Part shown: positions 1 to 6,008 of the stretch, piece after piece
How positions within the stretch are numbered: the stretch's first letter is position 1
Layout of the letters: every line of letters starts with the position of its first letter
Assembly (NCBI GenBank): GCA_017547865.1
Contig: JAFYOA010000202.1
Location: 1 to 6,008, forward strand
Length of the DNA stretch: 6,008 nucleotides
Source: Clostridia bacterium
GTDB taxonomy: Bacteria; Bacillota_A; Clostridia; Oscillospirales; Acutalibacteraceae
Direction: 5' to 3'
Made by a program: the position numbers and the translations under genes
The notes under the pieces: generated by a model
Seen by the model: the letters and a program-made list of their open reading frames with translations, nothing else
Databases searched by the model: none
Told to the model about the DNA's origin: nothing

Positions 1-1620
1 GGAAACGGAGTGCTTTTCCATGAACTCCGACATATCCAGACGGATCAAGGTTTCGGGGGAATCGAACAGTTCCTGAGAAAGCACGCGCACCAGTTCGGTT
101 TTGCCGGTACCGGTGGGGCCAACAAAAATAAAGGAAGCGGGGCGGCGGCGGGGGCTGATGTGCACGCGGCTGCGGCGCACAGCGTTGGAAACCGCTTTCA
201 CTGCGTCGTCCTGGCCAATGATGGCGGCAGAAAGTTTTTCTTCCAGCCCGGCCAGCTTCTGCAGTTCGTTTTCGCGAATACGGCTGGCAGGAATGCCGGT
301 CCACAGTTCGATCACCTTGGCCAAATCTTCATCTGTTACCTTGGCACCCAGGGCTTCGTCCTTCAGCGCCTCAATCTTTTCTTCGCTGGTGGCGATCTGG
401 TAGCGCACCTCGGCCAGTTCTTTATAATCCGGCACCGTGCTCTCGGCGGTAATCTCCGCTTCGCGGGCTTCGGCTTCTTCCTTCATGCGCACAGCTTCTT
501 CGTACTCAGCCAAAGCCTTGTTGCGCAGGGCAGCGCAGGCGCAGGCTTCGTCCAGCAGGTCGATGGCCTTATCCGGCAGGTAACGGTCGTTGATGTACCG
601 CTCCGAAAGGGTAACGGCACGGCGCACAATGGCAGAAGAGACCTGCACGCGGTGGTACAGCTCATAGTAGCTCTTAATGCCCTCCAGCACCTGCACAGTG
701 TCTTCCATCGAGGGCTCATTCACCGTGACCGGCTGGAAGCGGCGCTCCAGGGCGGCATCTTTTTCAATGTGTTTTCTGTATTCGTTGAAAGTGGTGGCGC
801 CGATCACCTGAATTTCTCCACGGGAAAGAGCAGGCTTCAGAATATTGGCGGCGTTCATGCTGCCGTCGGCATCACCGGCACCCACCAGGTTATGCACTTC
901 ATCAATAAAGAGGATGATATTGCCATCGGCGCGCACTTCATCCACCAGGCCCTTAATGCGGCTTTCAAACTGGCCGCGGAACTGGGTACCGGCCACCAAA
1001 GAGGTCAGATCCAGCAGCTGAATCTCTTTATTGCGCAGCTTGGCAGGCACTTCACCGGCCACAATACGCTGGGCCAGGCCCTCTGCAATAGCGGTTTTAC
1101 CCACACCGGGCTCACCGATCAGGCAGGGGTTGTTCTTGGTGCGGCGGGAGAGGATCTGGATCACACGGCCGATCTCACGGTCACGCCCCACAATATTATC
1201 CAGCTGGCCGTTCTTTGCCTTAGCGGTCAGGTCGGTACAATAGGCAGAAATATGCTTGCGCTTGTTCTTGCGGTCAGCCTTGGCTTTTCCCTGGGCAGGG
1301 GGAACATCCCGATCACCGGCAGCACCGCCGAAGAGCTCGGAAAGCGGGAACGTAGCCGCACCGCCGGGAGCAAAGGCATCGTCACCGTCGGTGTTGCCGT
1401 CATCTTTGCCCTGCATGGTGGCCATCAGGGCATCCATTTCTTCCGACATTGCCTCCAGCTGTTCGTCGGTAATGCCCATTTTTTCCATCATATCGTTGAC
1501 AGGCTTAATGCCCAGCTGCTTGGCGCAGACTATGCACAAACCCTTGGAGTTGCTCGTGTCTGTAGACTGGCTGACAAACACAACAGCGGGGCGCTTGCCG
1601 CACCGGCTGCACATCATCAT
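1..1620 (-). CDS. clpE: ClpE-like Hsp100 ATPase, zinc-finger N-terminus (3' end cut by window)
   Basis: A two-AAA+ Clp ATPase that should unfold damaged proteins in the cytoplasm, probably feeding them to ClpP. The first 540 residues are present; the C-terminus lies outside the window. Residues 1-40 hold a C4 zinc finger (C4, C7, C29, C32: CxxC-x21-CxxC), then a linker rich in Met, Asp and Gly. This is the ClpE arrangement, unlike the double-repeat N-domain of ClpC/ClpB. AAA1 spans about 138-360: Walker A GEPGVGKT 169-176, Walker B ending D240-E241, pore loop TQFRG 212-216, paired arginines 293-294. A short charged coiled coil (about 362-420) fits a ClpC/ClpE middle domain, shorter than ClpB's. 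AAA2 begins near 427, with Walker A GPTGTGKT at 501-508. Walker B2, sensor 2 and the ClpP-docking loop are not visible. The start is the first of three consecutive ATGs; C4 leaves no room for a later one. ClpE is often controlled by CtsR, but no tandem CtsR box is seen. The family is certain; the clpE rather than clpC-like label is likely. Confidence 0.93.
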   Translation of the reverse strand, partial: MMMCSRCGKRPAVVFVSQSTDTSNSKGLCIVCAKQLGIKPVNDMMEKMGITDEQLEAMSEEMDALMATMQGKDDGNTDGDDAFAPGGAATFPLSELFGGAAGDRDVPPAQGKAKADRKNKRKHISAYCTDLTAKAKNGQLDNIVGRDREIGRVIQILSRRTKNNPCLIGEPGVGKTAIAEGLAQRIVAGEVPAKLRNKEIQLLDLTSLVAGTQFRGQFESRIKGLVDEVRADGNIILFIDEVHNLVGAGDADGSMNAANILKPALSRGEIQVIGATTFNEYRKHIEKDAALERRFQPVTVNEPSMEDTVQVLEGIKSYYELYHRVQVSSAIVRRAVTLSERYINDRYLPDKAIDLLDEACACAALRNKALAEYEEAVRMKEEAEAREAEITAESTVPDYKELAEVRYQIATSEEKIEALKDEALGAKVTDEDLAKVIELWTGIPASRIRENELQKLAGLEEKLSAAIIGQDDAVKAVSNAVRRSRVHISPRRRPASFIFVGPTGTGKTELVRVLSQELFDSPETLIRLDMSEFMEKHSVS

Positions 1621-1633
1621 AGAATCATCCACA

Positions 1634-1640
1634 TCCTTTT
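1634..1640 (-). promoter_or_regulatory. Shine-Dalgarno of clpE with long spacing
   Basis: AAAAGGA on the minus strand is the only purine-rich site before the Clp ATPase start. It is 13 bases from the ATG at 1620, longer than the 8-10 bases seen at the other genes here, but only 5 bases from an out-of-frame ATG at 1628. The unusual spacing is discussed as a finding. Confidence 0.55.
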
Positions 1641-1648
1641 CAATACTC

Positions 1649-1671
1649 AAAAAACCGGGCCGGAACCCGGT
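1649..1671 (-). terminator. Intrinsic terminator after pgsA
   Basis: On the minus strand ACCGGG, a six-base loop TTCCGG, then CCCGGT form a 6 bp GC-rich stem, and the final T opens a run of six Ts. The stem begins 4 bases after the pgsA TGA. This is a short but classical Rho-independent terminator. It should end the cvpA-pgsA transcript and lies 28 bases upstream of the Clp ATPase start codon. Confidence 0.8.
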
Positions 1672-1675
1672 GTTG

Positions 1676-2326
1676 TCAAACGGTTTTCGGCCCTTCTTTT
1701 TCTTTACCGGTTACCACGGTGTGCAGGTCAAAGGCATCTTTCGGGTCCTCCGACTTCAGCAGCTGGAGGAACATCATGCCGTAGCGCACAAAAGCATACA
1801 GCATCATCACAGCGGTCAGTCCCAGCAGCACACCGGAGACCACATAGAACACCTTGGTTTCCACTGCGAAGAACGCATCCATCAAAACAATAACGGCCAC
1901 AGAGAAATAAAACAGAACCGTAGCTGCCTTGCCGTACCAACGGGCAGCGCCGGGCTTTTTGTTTTTATGCATCAGGTAAGCAGCGCCCATGGACATCAGC
2001 ACTTCTTTAACCACAAACACCACCAGAATACCGATGAGCTGAGGGAACTTAACGGCAATGCACACCGTAGCCACCACCTGGGTCAGCTTGTCGGCAATGG
2101 GGTCCAGCATTTTGCCGAGTTCCGTCACCTGGTTCAGTTTACGCGCAAAGTAGCCATCGAATGCATCGCTGAGGCCGGAAAGAGCCACCATGAGAAACGC
2201 CAGAAAAATCTGGTTATTCAGCAGGAAATATGCCATGAACGGCACCAGCAGAATACGCAGAAAAGACAGCGTATTGGGCACGTTGAAAATATAGGAAAGT
2301 GTCTGCTTCTGGCTTTCGTTTTTCAC
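1676..2326 (-). CDS. pgsA: CDP-diacylglycerol-glycerol-3-phosphate 3-phosphatidyltransferase
   Basis: A membrane enzyme of the CDP-alcohol phosphatidyltransferase family. Its likely reaction joins CDP-diacylglycerol to sn-glycerol-3-phosphate to give phosphatidylglycerophosphate, the committed step to phosphatidylglycerol. The complete family motif D-x2-DG-x2-AR-x8-G-x3-D-x3-D is present: D54, D57, G58, A61, R62, G71, D75, D79. The N-terminus NVPNTLSFLRILLVP (15-29) is typical of PgsA. Hydrophobic segments lie near 20-37, 38-52, 84-118, 134-152 and 158-182. The start is GTG, set by AAAGGAG 8 bases upstream; it gives 216 residues. The reading frame stays open to an ATG at 2488, but that would overlap the cvpA end and has no such site. 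PgsA is usually about 180-195 residues; the excess is a charged C-terminal tail (about 190-216). It follows cvpA by 46 bases and probably shares its transcript. A cardiolipin synthase of the same family is a less likely alternative. Confidence 0.88.
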   Translation of the reverse strand: MKNESQKQTLSYIFNVPNTLSFLRILLVPFMAYFLLNNQIFLAFLMVALSGLSDAFDGYFARKLNQVTELGKMLDPIADKLTQVVATVCIAVKFPQLIGILVVFVVKEVLMSMGAAYLMHKNKKPGAARWYGKAATVLFYFSVAVIVLMDAFFAVETKVFYVVSGVLLGLTAVMMLYAFVRYGMMFLQLLKSEDPKDAFDLHTVVTGKEKEGPKTV

Positions 2327-2334
2327 GGAAGGTT

Positions 2335-2341
2335 CTCCTTT
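2335..2341 (-). promoter_or_regulatory. Ribosome binding site deciding the GTG start of pgsA
   Basis: AAAGGAG on the minus strand is 8 bases upstream of the GTG at 2326. It selects GTG over the in-frame ATG at 2488, which lies within cvpA. Confidence 0.8.
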
Positions 2342-2372
2342 GGTTGAAATCTGAGAAATCACCCGGCCGCTG

Positions 2373-3065
2373 TTACAGCAGCATGGAATAGATCGGGTTA
2401 TGTTCGTACACCATATCGAAAATAAAGGAAGCGTGAATGCTGCTTTCCATAAAATCGCGGGCAGAGGGACGCAGCATGGGCACCACAATGTTCAGCGAGG
2501 CACACACCAACCAAACCACCACAACACCCTTTACAAGGCTGAGACCGCCGCCCAGCAGCTCGTTCACCTGGCGGATCAGCGGCAGACGCACCACAATATT
2601 CAGGGCACGGGCAATAACACGCACACCCAACATAAACACAAAGAACAGCAGCAGCACGGCGAAGAACTTGATGACCAGCACGATCACAGGGGAAACAGCA
2701 TCGGCCAGTGCCACGGGCAGCGCGCCTTCAGCGGAGGAAGCCGCCTCAAACAGCGATTCGGCCGTCACACCATAGTGTTCCAGTCCGCGCTCAATAAATG
2801 CAGGGAATCCATCCAGCACAGCTTTAATCTCTGCCATGGAAGGTGTAGCGGAAGTGACCACTTCGCCGATACGCTCGGCCAAAGGTGCACGCATAAAGGT
2901 GGCGTACACCCAATCGGCCACAATGCCGCCGAAGATCATAGCAAGAACAGCGGAAAGGATCACACCGATCAAATCGACCAGTTCCATCACAAAACCGCGT
3001 TTCCAGCCACGGAGGAAAAACAGCACCAAAACAGCTGTCAAAATCAAATCAAGAATATAATTCAT
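2373..3065 (-). CDS. CvpA family membrane protein
   Basis: A 230-residue integral membrane protein of the CvpA (colicin V production) family. The family is tied to colicin V export in E. coli and to envelope stress resistance; its biochemical role is unsettled, so no reaction is proposed. Hydrophobic segments lie near 3-19, 28-50, 124-155 and 172-197, the usual four-segment layout. Family hallmarks are the short basic loop GWKRG (20-24) after the first segment and NELLGGGLSLVKG (168-180) leading into the last. The 60-120 stretch is a polar, helix-prone loop longer than in the shortest homologues. The start is ATG with AGGAG 8 bases upstream. The gene is first in a likely two-gene unit with pgsA and has its own promoter about 30 bases upstream, so it need not depend on the ecfT-truA transcript. 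Family assignment is firm. Confidence 0.87.
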   Translation of the reverse strand: MNYILDLILTAVLVLFFLRGWKRGFVMELVDLIGVILSAVLAMIFGGIVADWVYATFMRAPLAERIGEVVTSATPSMAEIKAVLDGFPAFIERGLEHYGVTAESLFEAASSAEGALPVALADAVSPVIVLVIKFFAVLLLFFVFMLGVRVIARALNIVVRLPLIRQVNELLGGGLSLVKGVVVVWLVCASLNIVVPMLRPSARDFMESSIHASFIFDMVYEHNPIYSMLL

Positions 3066-3095
3066 GATCGTCTCTCCTATCCCAAATTAAACAAT

Positions 3096-3124
3096 ATAAT
3101 ACCATATTCTGCAAATAATTACAA
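3096..3124 (-). promoter_or_regulatory. Sigma-A-type promoter with extended -10 for cvpA-pgsA
   Basis: On the minus strand TTGTAA (3124-3119) and TATTAT (3101-3096) are separated by exactly 17 bases. The spacer ends in TGG directly before the -10, forming an extended TGn motif. The -35 matches TTGACA at 5 of 6 positions and the -10 matches TATAAT at 5 of 6. Transcription would start near 3089, leaving a 5' leader of about 24 bases that contains the cvpA ribosome binding site. The region is clearly more AT-rich than the flanking genes. Confidence 0.75.
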
Positions 3125-3162
3125 GCATTTCGCCCTTTGGTGAATGAATATGCCGCCACAAT

Positions 3163-3183
3163 TTACAGAATCGTTACAAAATC
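3163..3183. repeat. Short tandem direct repeat upstream of the cvpA promoter
   Basis: Two ten-base units, TTACAGAATC (3163-3172) and TTACAAAATC (3174-3183), are separated by one G, giving an 11-base period. They match at 9 of 10 positions. They lie between the stop codon of the upstream gene and the cvpA -35 box. They could be binding half-sites on one face of the helix, or chance in an AT-rich gap. Confidence 0.4.
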
Positions 3184-3192
3184 CACAGGTCT

Positions 3193-4437
3193 TTATTCTG
3201 CTTGGGAATCAAAATCGCAGAAGCGGATATCGCTGACTCCCAGCAGATAGGCGGTACTCTCGCTGCTCATGGCCACGGCACGGGCACCGCGCTCTGCCTC
3301 CGAGACCGACAGCAATTCACCGGTAACGGTATCCAGCACCATCAGCCGCTCCTCAGTCAGCACAGCGGCATTTCCGCCAAACAGAGAGCAGGACACCGGC
3401 GGCTCTTCCAGCTCGGCACGCACCGGTTCTTCTCCGCCCAAAAACACAGCTTCCGGCGCGGCACTGCCCTTCAGCCCCAGACACACCAGGTTTTCCCCGG
3501 CGGCATAAGCACACAGAGAAGCGCTGCCGTATTCAAAATTTTTGAAGGTAAAATCCGACACACTGCCGTACAGTGCGGCCGTATCGCCCACCGCCATCAG
3601 GCTGCCGTTATCGGCCCAATGCAGGAACAGCACCAGGTTATCACCGGCATGGAATGCGGCTTCTGCCTGCTCTTTGGAGAAATCCAGCAGGTACAGCGTA
3701 CCGGAAAGCGCGCCGTTGTTTGTGGAAACGGTGGAGACCACGCCGCGGGTGCCGTTGTTGTTCAGGGTCACCGCCGTGATCAGCGCATCGTAAAACGAAT
3801 ATGTATACTGCACTTCGCCATTGGCCATATAGACCGTCAGCCGCGAGGCATTGTCGCTGGTTTGGGTCACCAGGGCAAACCGCCCGTTGGGAGCCATCGC
3901 CACCGCCTGAATATCTCCCTCTGCCGTGCCGGTCAGCACGGTTTTGGAAATCGTTTCCACACGATAACCGGTACCGCCCAGGTTATACACCAGCCAGCGG
4001 CCGCCGGCCTCGCACATGCGCGGCTGCGAAAAGCTGTGCTGGCGGGAGAACACCCGCTTGGCTGTGGCGTTCTGCACGGTAAGCGAAGTATCGCTGAGTG
4101 TCACCGCCATACCGTCGCAGGCCAGCAAATTGGTGGGCAGCACCTGGGTGCCCGTAATGCTGGTGGGGTAACCGCTGCCGGTATCCATACCCACCAAACG
4201 GGTATGGAACCAATCGCCGATGTTCGTAAAGAAGGCACTGTCGCGGCCCAGCCACAAGGCAACCGCCAATACAGCAACCAGCAAAATGCATAGGGTGCGA
4301 ACCAGGGCACGCTTGCGGGGCGACAGAGATCGTTTGGTTTTCGGCTGCAGTTCTTCACTGTCCGCATCTTCCCAAATTTCTTCCTCTTCCCCGTATTTCA
4401 GCCGGGCATACCCGGTTTTTCTGTCTTTTGTTGCCAT
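3193..4437 (-). CDS. Membrane-anchored beta-propeller-like protein, DUF5711-like
   Basis: A 414-residue protein of unknown function. Residues 1-45 are charged and cytoplasmic, with an acidic patch (17-29) followed by a basic stretch (33-47). One membrane segment lies at about 46-64, and the remaining 350 or so residues should be outside the cell. No cysteine follows that would suggest a lipoprotein. The outer part has repeated short beta-strand patterns ending in Gly/Asp-rich turns, for example WLVYNLGGTGYRVET near 148-162 and LMVLDTVTGELLSV near 365-378, as in WD40/PQQ-like propellers. The stretch from PTSITG (91-96) through the YNLGG region resembles the Clostridia DUF5711 family; this is from memory of the family, not a search. 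I see no catalytic motif. It follows truA by 22 bases, with AAAGGA 10 bases before its ATG, so it is probably co-transcribed with ecfT-truA. A sensory or envelope-associated role is only a guess. Confidence 0.8.
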   Translation of the reverse strand: MATKDRKTGYARLKYGEEEEIWEDADSEELQPKTKRSLSPRKRALVRTLCILLVAVLAVALWLGRDSAFFTNIGDWFHTRLVGMDTGSGYPTSITGTQVLPTNLLACDGMAVTLSDTSLTVQNATAKRVFSRQHSFSQPRMCEAGGRWLVYNLGGTGYRVETISKTVLTGTAEGDIQAVAMAPNGRFALVTQTSDNASRLTVYMANGEVQYTYSFYDALITAVTLNNNGTRGVVSTVSTNNGALSGTLYLLDFSKEQAEAAFHAGDNLVLFLHWADNGSLMAVGDTAALYGSVSDFTFKNFEYGSASLCAYAAGENLVCLGLKGSAAPEAVFLGGEEPVRAELEEPPVSCSLFGGNAAVLTEERLMVLDTVTGELLSVSEAERGARAVAMSSESTAYLLGVSDIRFCDFDSQAE

Positions 4438-4459
4438 AATATATGGATCCTTTCGCGGC

Positions 4460-5215
4460 TCAAATGCCGTCCGGATAAAACACTTTGTTCAGGTACAGCC
4501 CGCAGGCCGGGGCTGTGGGACCGGCTGCAGCGCGGTTTTTTGCTTCCAGAATGCCCGGAATATCTTCCGGCGCGATCTTCCCCTGTGCCACCGCCAGCAG
4601 GGTACCCATCATAATGCGCACCATGTTGTACAAAAAGCCATCGGCCGCCACGGTGAAGATCACCATGCCGTCTTCACGCCGGTGCACCCGGGCGTACTTT
4701 ACCGTGCGGGTCAGGTCGCCCTCTTCCCGGGCATCCAGGGTACAGAAAGAATGAAAATCGTGGCTGCCCACATAATACTGGGCGGCCGCATTCAGCTGTT
4801 CCACATCCAGCGGGCCGTAATAATGCAGGGCGCGCCCTTCCAAAAACGGGTCCCGCACTGGGTGGTTCCAAATCTCGTAGCTGTATTCTTTTCCCAGGCA
4901 GGTATAGCGGGCGTGCAGATCCTCCGGTACATCCCGGCAGGAAAGCACTGCAATATCCGGCGGCAGAAAATGGTTCATGGCCGCCACCAGCCGCTCGTTT
5001 GGAATGCGGGTATCGATGTGCATGCTGATGCAGAACTGCCGGGCATGCACACCGGCATCGGTGCGGCTGCAGCCTTTCAAATCGGGGCAATGGCCCACGA
5101 TCTTCGTCAGTGCTTCCTGAAACACTTCCTGCACCGTGCGGGCGTTGTTCTGAATTTGCCAGCCGTGGTAATTGGTACCGCAGTAGGCAATGGTAAACAG
5201 GATATTTCTTTCCAA
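4460..5215 (-). CDS. truA: tRNA pseudouridine(38-40) synthase TruA
   Basis: Cytoplasmic enzyme that isomerises uridine to pseudouridine at positions 38, 39 and 40 of the tRNA anticodon arm. At 251 residues it has normal family length. The catalytic motif is CSRTDAGVHA (49-58) with the nucleophile at D53; a Cys-Ser precedes RTD where many homologues have Gly-x-Gly. Other family landmarks are the N-terminal YCGTNYHGWQ (11-20), the KEYSYEI segment (109-115) with its conserved tyrosine, FLYNMVRIMMGTLL (194-207) and GPTAPACGLYL (232-242). The start is TTG: AAAAGGGAG lies 8 bases upstream and the N-terminus matches the family there. It follows ecfT by 30 bases, the order seen in many Firmicutes. 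Identification is very secure. Confidence 0.97.
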   Translation of the reverse strand: MERNILFTIAYCGTNYHGWQIQNNARTVQEVFQEALTKIVGHCPDLKGCSRTDAGVHARQFCISMHIDTRIPNERLVAAMNHFLPPDIAVLSCRDVPEDLHARYTCLGKEYSYEIWNHPVRDPFLEGRALHYYGPLDVEQLNAAAQYYVGSHDFHSFCTLDAREEGDLTRTVKYARVHRREDGMVIFTVAADGFLYNMVRIMMGTLLAVAQGKIAPEDIPGILEAKNRAAAGPTAPACGLYLNKVFYPDGI

Positions 5216-5223
5216 AATCGAAA

Positions 5224-5232
5224 CTCCCTTTT
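5224..5232 (-). promoter_or_regulatory. Ribosome binding site deciding the TTG start of truA
   Basis: AAAAGGGAG on the minus strand lies in the 30-base gap after ecfT, 8 bases before the TTG at 5215. No ATG or GTG in frame is better placed. Confidence 0.8.
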
Positions 5233-5245
5233 CACAGGATTTGAA

Positions 5246-6008
5246 TCATCGGATGGCGGGCAGGAAAATATTGCACAGCACCACACCGGCACAGCACAGC
5301 ACGGCAATGCCCAGCGAAAGCACATCTGCCGCCTTGACATGCAGCACCTTCATTTTGGTGCGGCCGTCGCCGCCATGGTAGCAGCGGCATTCCATGGCCG
5401 TGGCCAAATCAAAGGCACGGCGAAAAGCGGAAACAAACAGCGGGATCAAAATCGGGATCAGTGCCTTCACACGGTCGATGAGGCCGCCGCTTTCCATATC
5501 GGCGCCGCGGGCCTTCTGCGCGCTCATAATCTTATCGGTCTCTTCCATCAAAGTGGGAATGAACCGCAGGGCAATGGTCATCATCATGGCGAATTCGTGC
5601 ACCGGCACCTTAATTTTCGCCAGCGGTTTCAGCAGCCGTTCAATGGCGTCTGTGAGCTGGGTGGGCGATGTGGTAAAGGTGAGCAGCGCGCTGATCATAA
5701 TAAGCGACGTGATGCGGATCACAATGAACAGGGCATTGTAAATACCGTTCAGTGTAATCTTCAAAAAGCCCCACTGCACCAGCGGGTCTCCGCTGCCGTA
5801 GAACAGATTGATTATGGAGGTGAAGGCGATGATAAACAGCACCGGCTTTACACTCTTGATATACAGCTTCATGGGCACTTTGGAAAGCAGCATGGAGGCC
5901 ACCACCAAAGCCACAAGTACGCCCAGGCCAAAGAAATTATTGGCCACAAACAGAAAGACGATCAAAAGAACCACCAGCACCAGCTTTACGCGGGGATCCA
6001 TGCGGTGA
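5246..6008 (-). CDS. ecfT: Energy-coupling factor transporter transmembrane protein EcfT (5' end cut by window)
   Basis: The T component of an ECF-type ABC importer, which couples two cytoplasmic ATPases (EcfA1/EcfA2) to exchangeable substrate-binding S proteins for vitamins and other micronutrients. Numbering from the ATG at 6001, hydrophobic segments lie near 5-20, 24-40, 52-67, 85-108, 180-193 and 226-248. The long cytoplasmic coupling region holds the signature SAQKARGAD (160-168), with A164-R165-G166. The second ATPase-contact motif is AMECRCY (202-208), where many homologues have AMEAR. Upstream of that ATG the frame stays open to the edge and reads His-Arg, so HR-M-DPR-x-K reproduces the conserved HRLDPRxK segment. 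EcfT proteins normally carry a further 15-25 residues before it, so the true start is probably outside the window; a start at 6001 is the alternative. The ecfA genes would be expected just beyond the edge. The following gene, truA, is the usual neighbour. Confidence 0.93.
   Translation of the reverse strand, partial: HRMDPRVKLVLVVLLIVFLFVANNFFGLGVLVALVVASMLLSKVPMKLYIKSVKPVLFIIAFTSIINLFYGSGDPLVQWGFLKITLNGIYNALFIVIRITSLIMISALLTFTTSPTQLTDAIERLLKPLAKIKVPVHEFAMMMTIALRFIPTLMEETDKIMSAQKARGADMESGGLIDRVKALIPILIPLFVSAFRRAFDLATAMECRCYHGGDGRTKMKVLHVKAADVLSLGIAVLCCAGVVLCNIFLPAIR

Noticed and set aside
1651..1679. TTGACA at 1679-1674 as the -35 of a clpE promoter.
   Set aside because: The sequence at the right spacing is GGTTTT inside the terminator stem and T-run, with no resemblance to a -10 box.
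1674..1732. Two CtsR-like heptads on the plus strand, AGGTCAAA at 1725-1732 and TGTCAAA at 1674-1680.
   Set aside because: CtsR boxes are tandem heptads three bases apart; these are about 42 bases apart, and the first encodes part of pgsA.
10..1893. A 627-codon open frame on the plus strand, antisense to the Clp ATPase gene and running into pgsA.
   Set aside because: It mirrors the codon bias of the minus-strand gene, has a low-complexity His/Gly/Ala-rich product with no recognisable domain, and lies opposite a fully motif-supported gene.
3125..3153. Possible hairpin after the DUF5711-like gene: GCAT and TTC pairing with GAA and ATGC.
   Set aside because: AT-rich 7 bp stem with a bulge and a 14-base loop, no T-run, and it abuts the cvpA -35 box; too weak to call a terminator.
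1256..4293. Long plus-strand open frames opposite pgsA, cvpA and the DUF5711-like gene.
   Set aside because: Their products are His/Gln/Ser/Arg-rich without domains, and the minus-strand genes carry the family motifs and ribosome binding sites.
1..6008. CRISPR arrays, tRNA or rRNA genes, insertion sequences and phage genes.
   Set aside because: No repeat-spacer pattern, RNA gene sequence, transposase motif or terminal inverted repeats were found; the window is nearly filled by six housekeeping-type genes.

Overview
The window looks like core chromosome of a gut-type Clostridia (Firmicutes, probably Oscillospiraceae/Ruminococcaceae; lineage inferred from protein style, moderately high GC and gene content, not from a marker gene). 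All six supported genes lie on the minus strand, so transcription runs from high to low coordinates. Nothing here suggests a mobile element, phage, CRISPR array or RNA gene. No gene-free stretch exceeds 130 bases.

In transcription order: (i) ecfT, the membrane scaffold of an ECF vitamin/micronutrient transporter, cut at its 5' end by the window edge (5246-6008); (ii) truA, tRNA pseudouridine synthase, with a TTG start (4460-5215); (iii) a membrane-anchored extracytoplasmic protein resembling the DUF5711 family (3193-4437). These three are tightly spaced (gaps of 30 and 22 bases), each with a ribosome binding site, and probably form one operon tail. A 127-base intergenic region follows, with a good sigma-A-type extended -10 promoter and a short direct repeat. 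(iv) A CvpA-family membrane protein (2373-3065) and (v) a PgsA-type CDP-alcohol phosphatidyltransferase with a GTG start (1676-2326) form a second transcription unit, closed by a compact intrinsic terminator 4 bases past the pgsA stop. (vi) A ClpE-like Hsp100 ATPase with an N-terminal four-cysteine zinc finger (1-1620) begins 28 bases after that terminator and runs off the low end of the window.

The genes are housekeeping and envelope functions: vitamin uptake, tRNA modification, phospholipid synthesis and protein quality control, with two poorly characterised membrane proteins between them. I see no convincing new system. The points most worth a second look are regulatory: the clpE leader (terminator, no visible promoter, a three-codon mini-ORF ending on the clpE start codon), the cvpA promoter region, and the uncharacterised DUF5711-like protein placed where ribosomal protein genes often follow truA.
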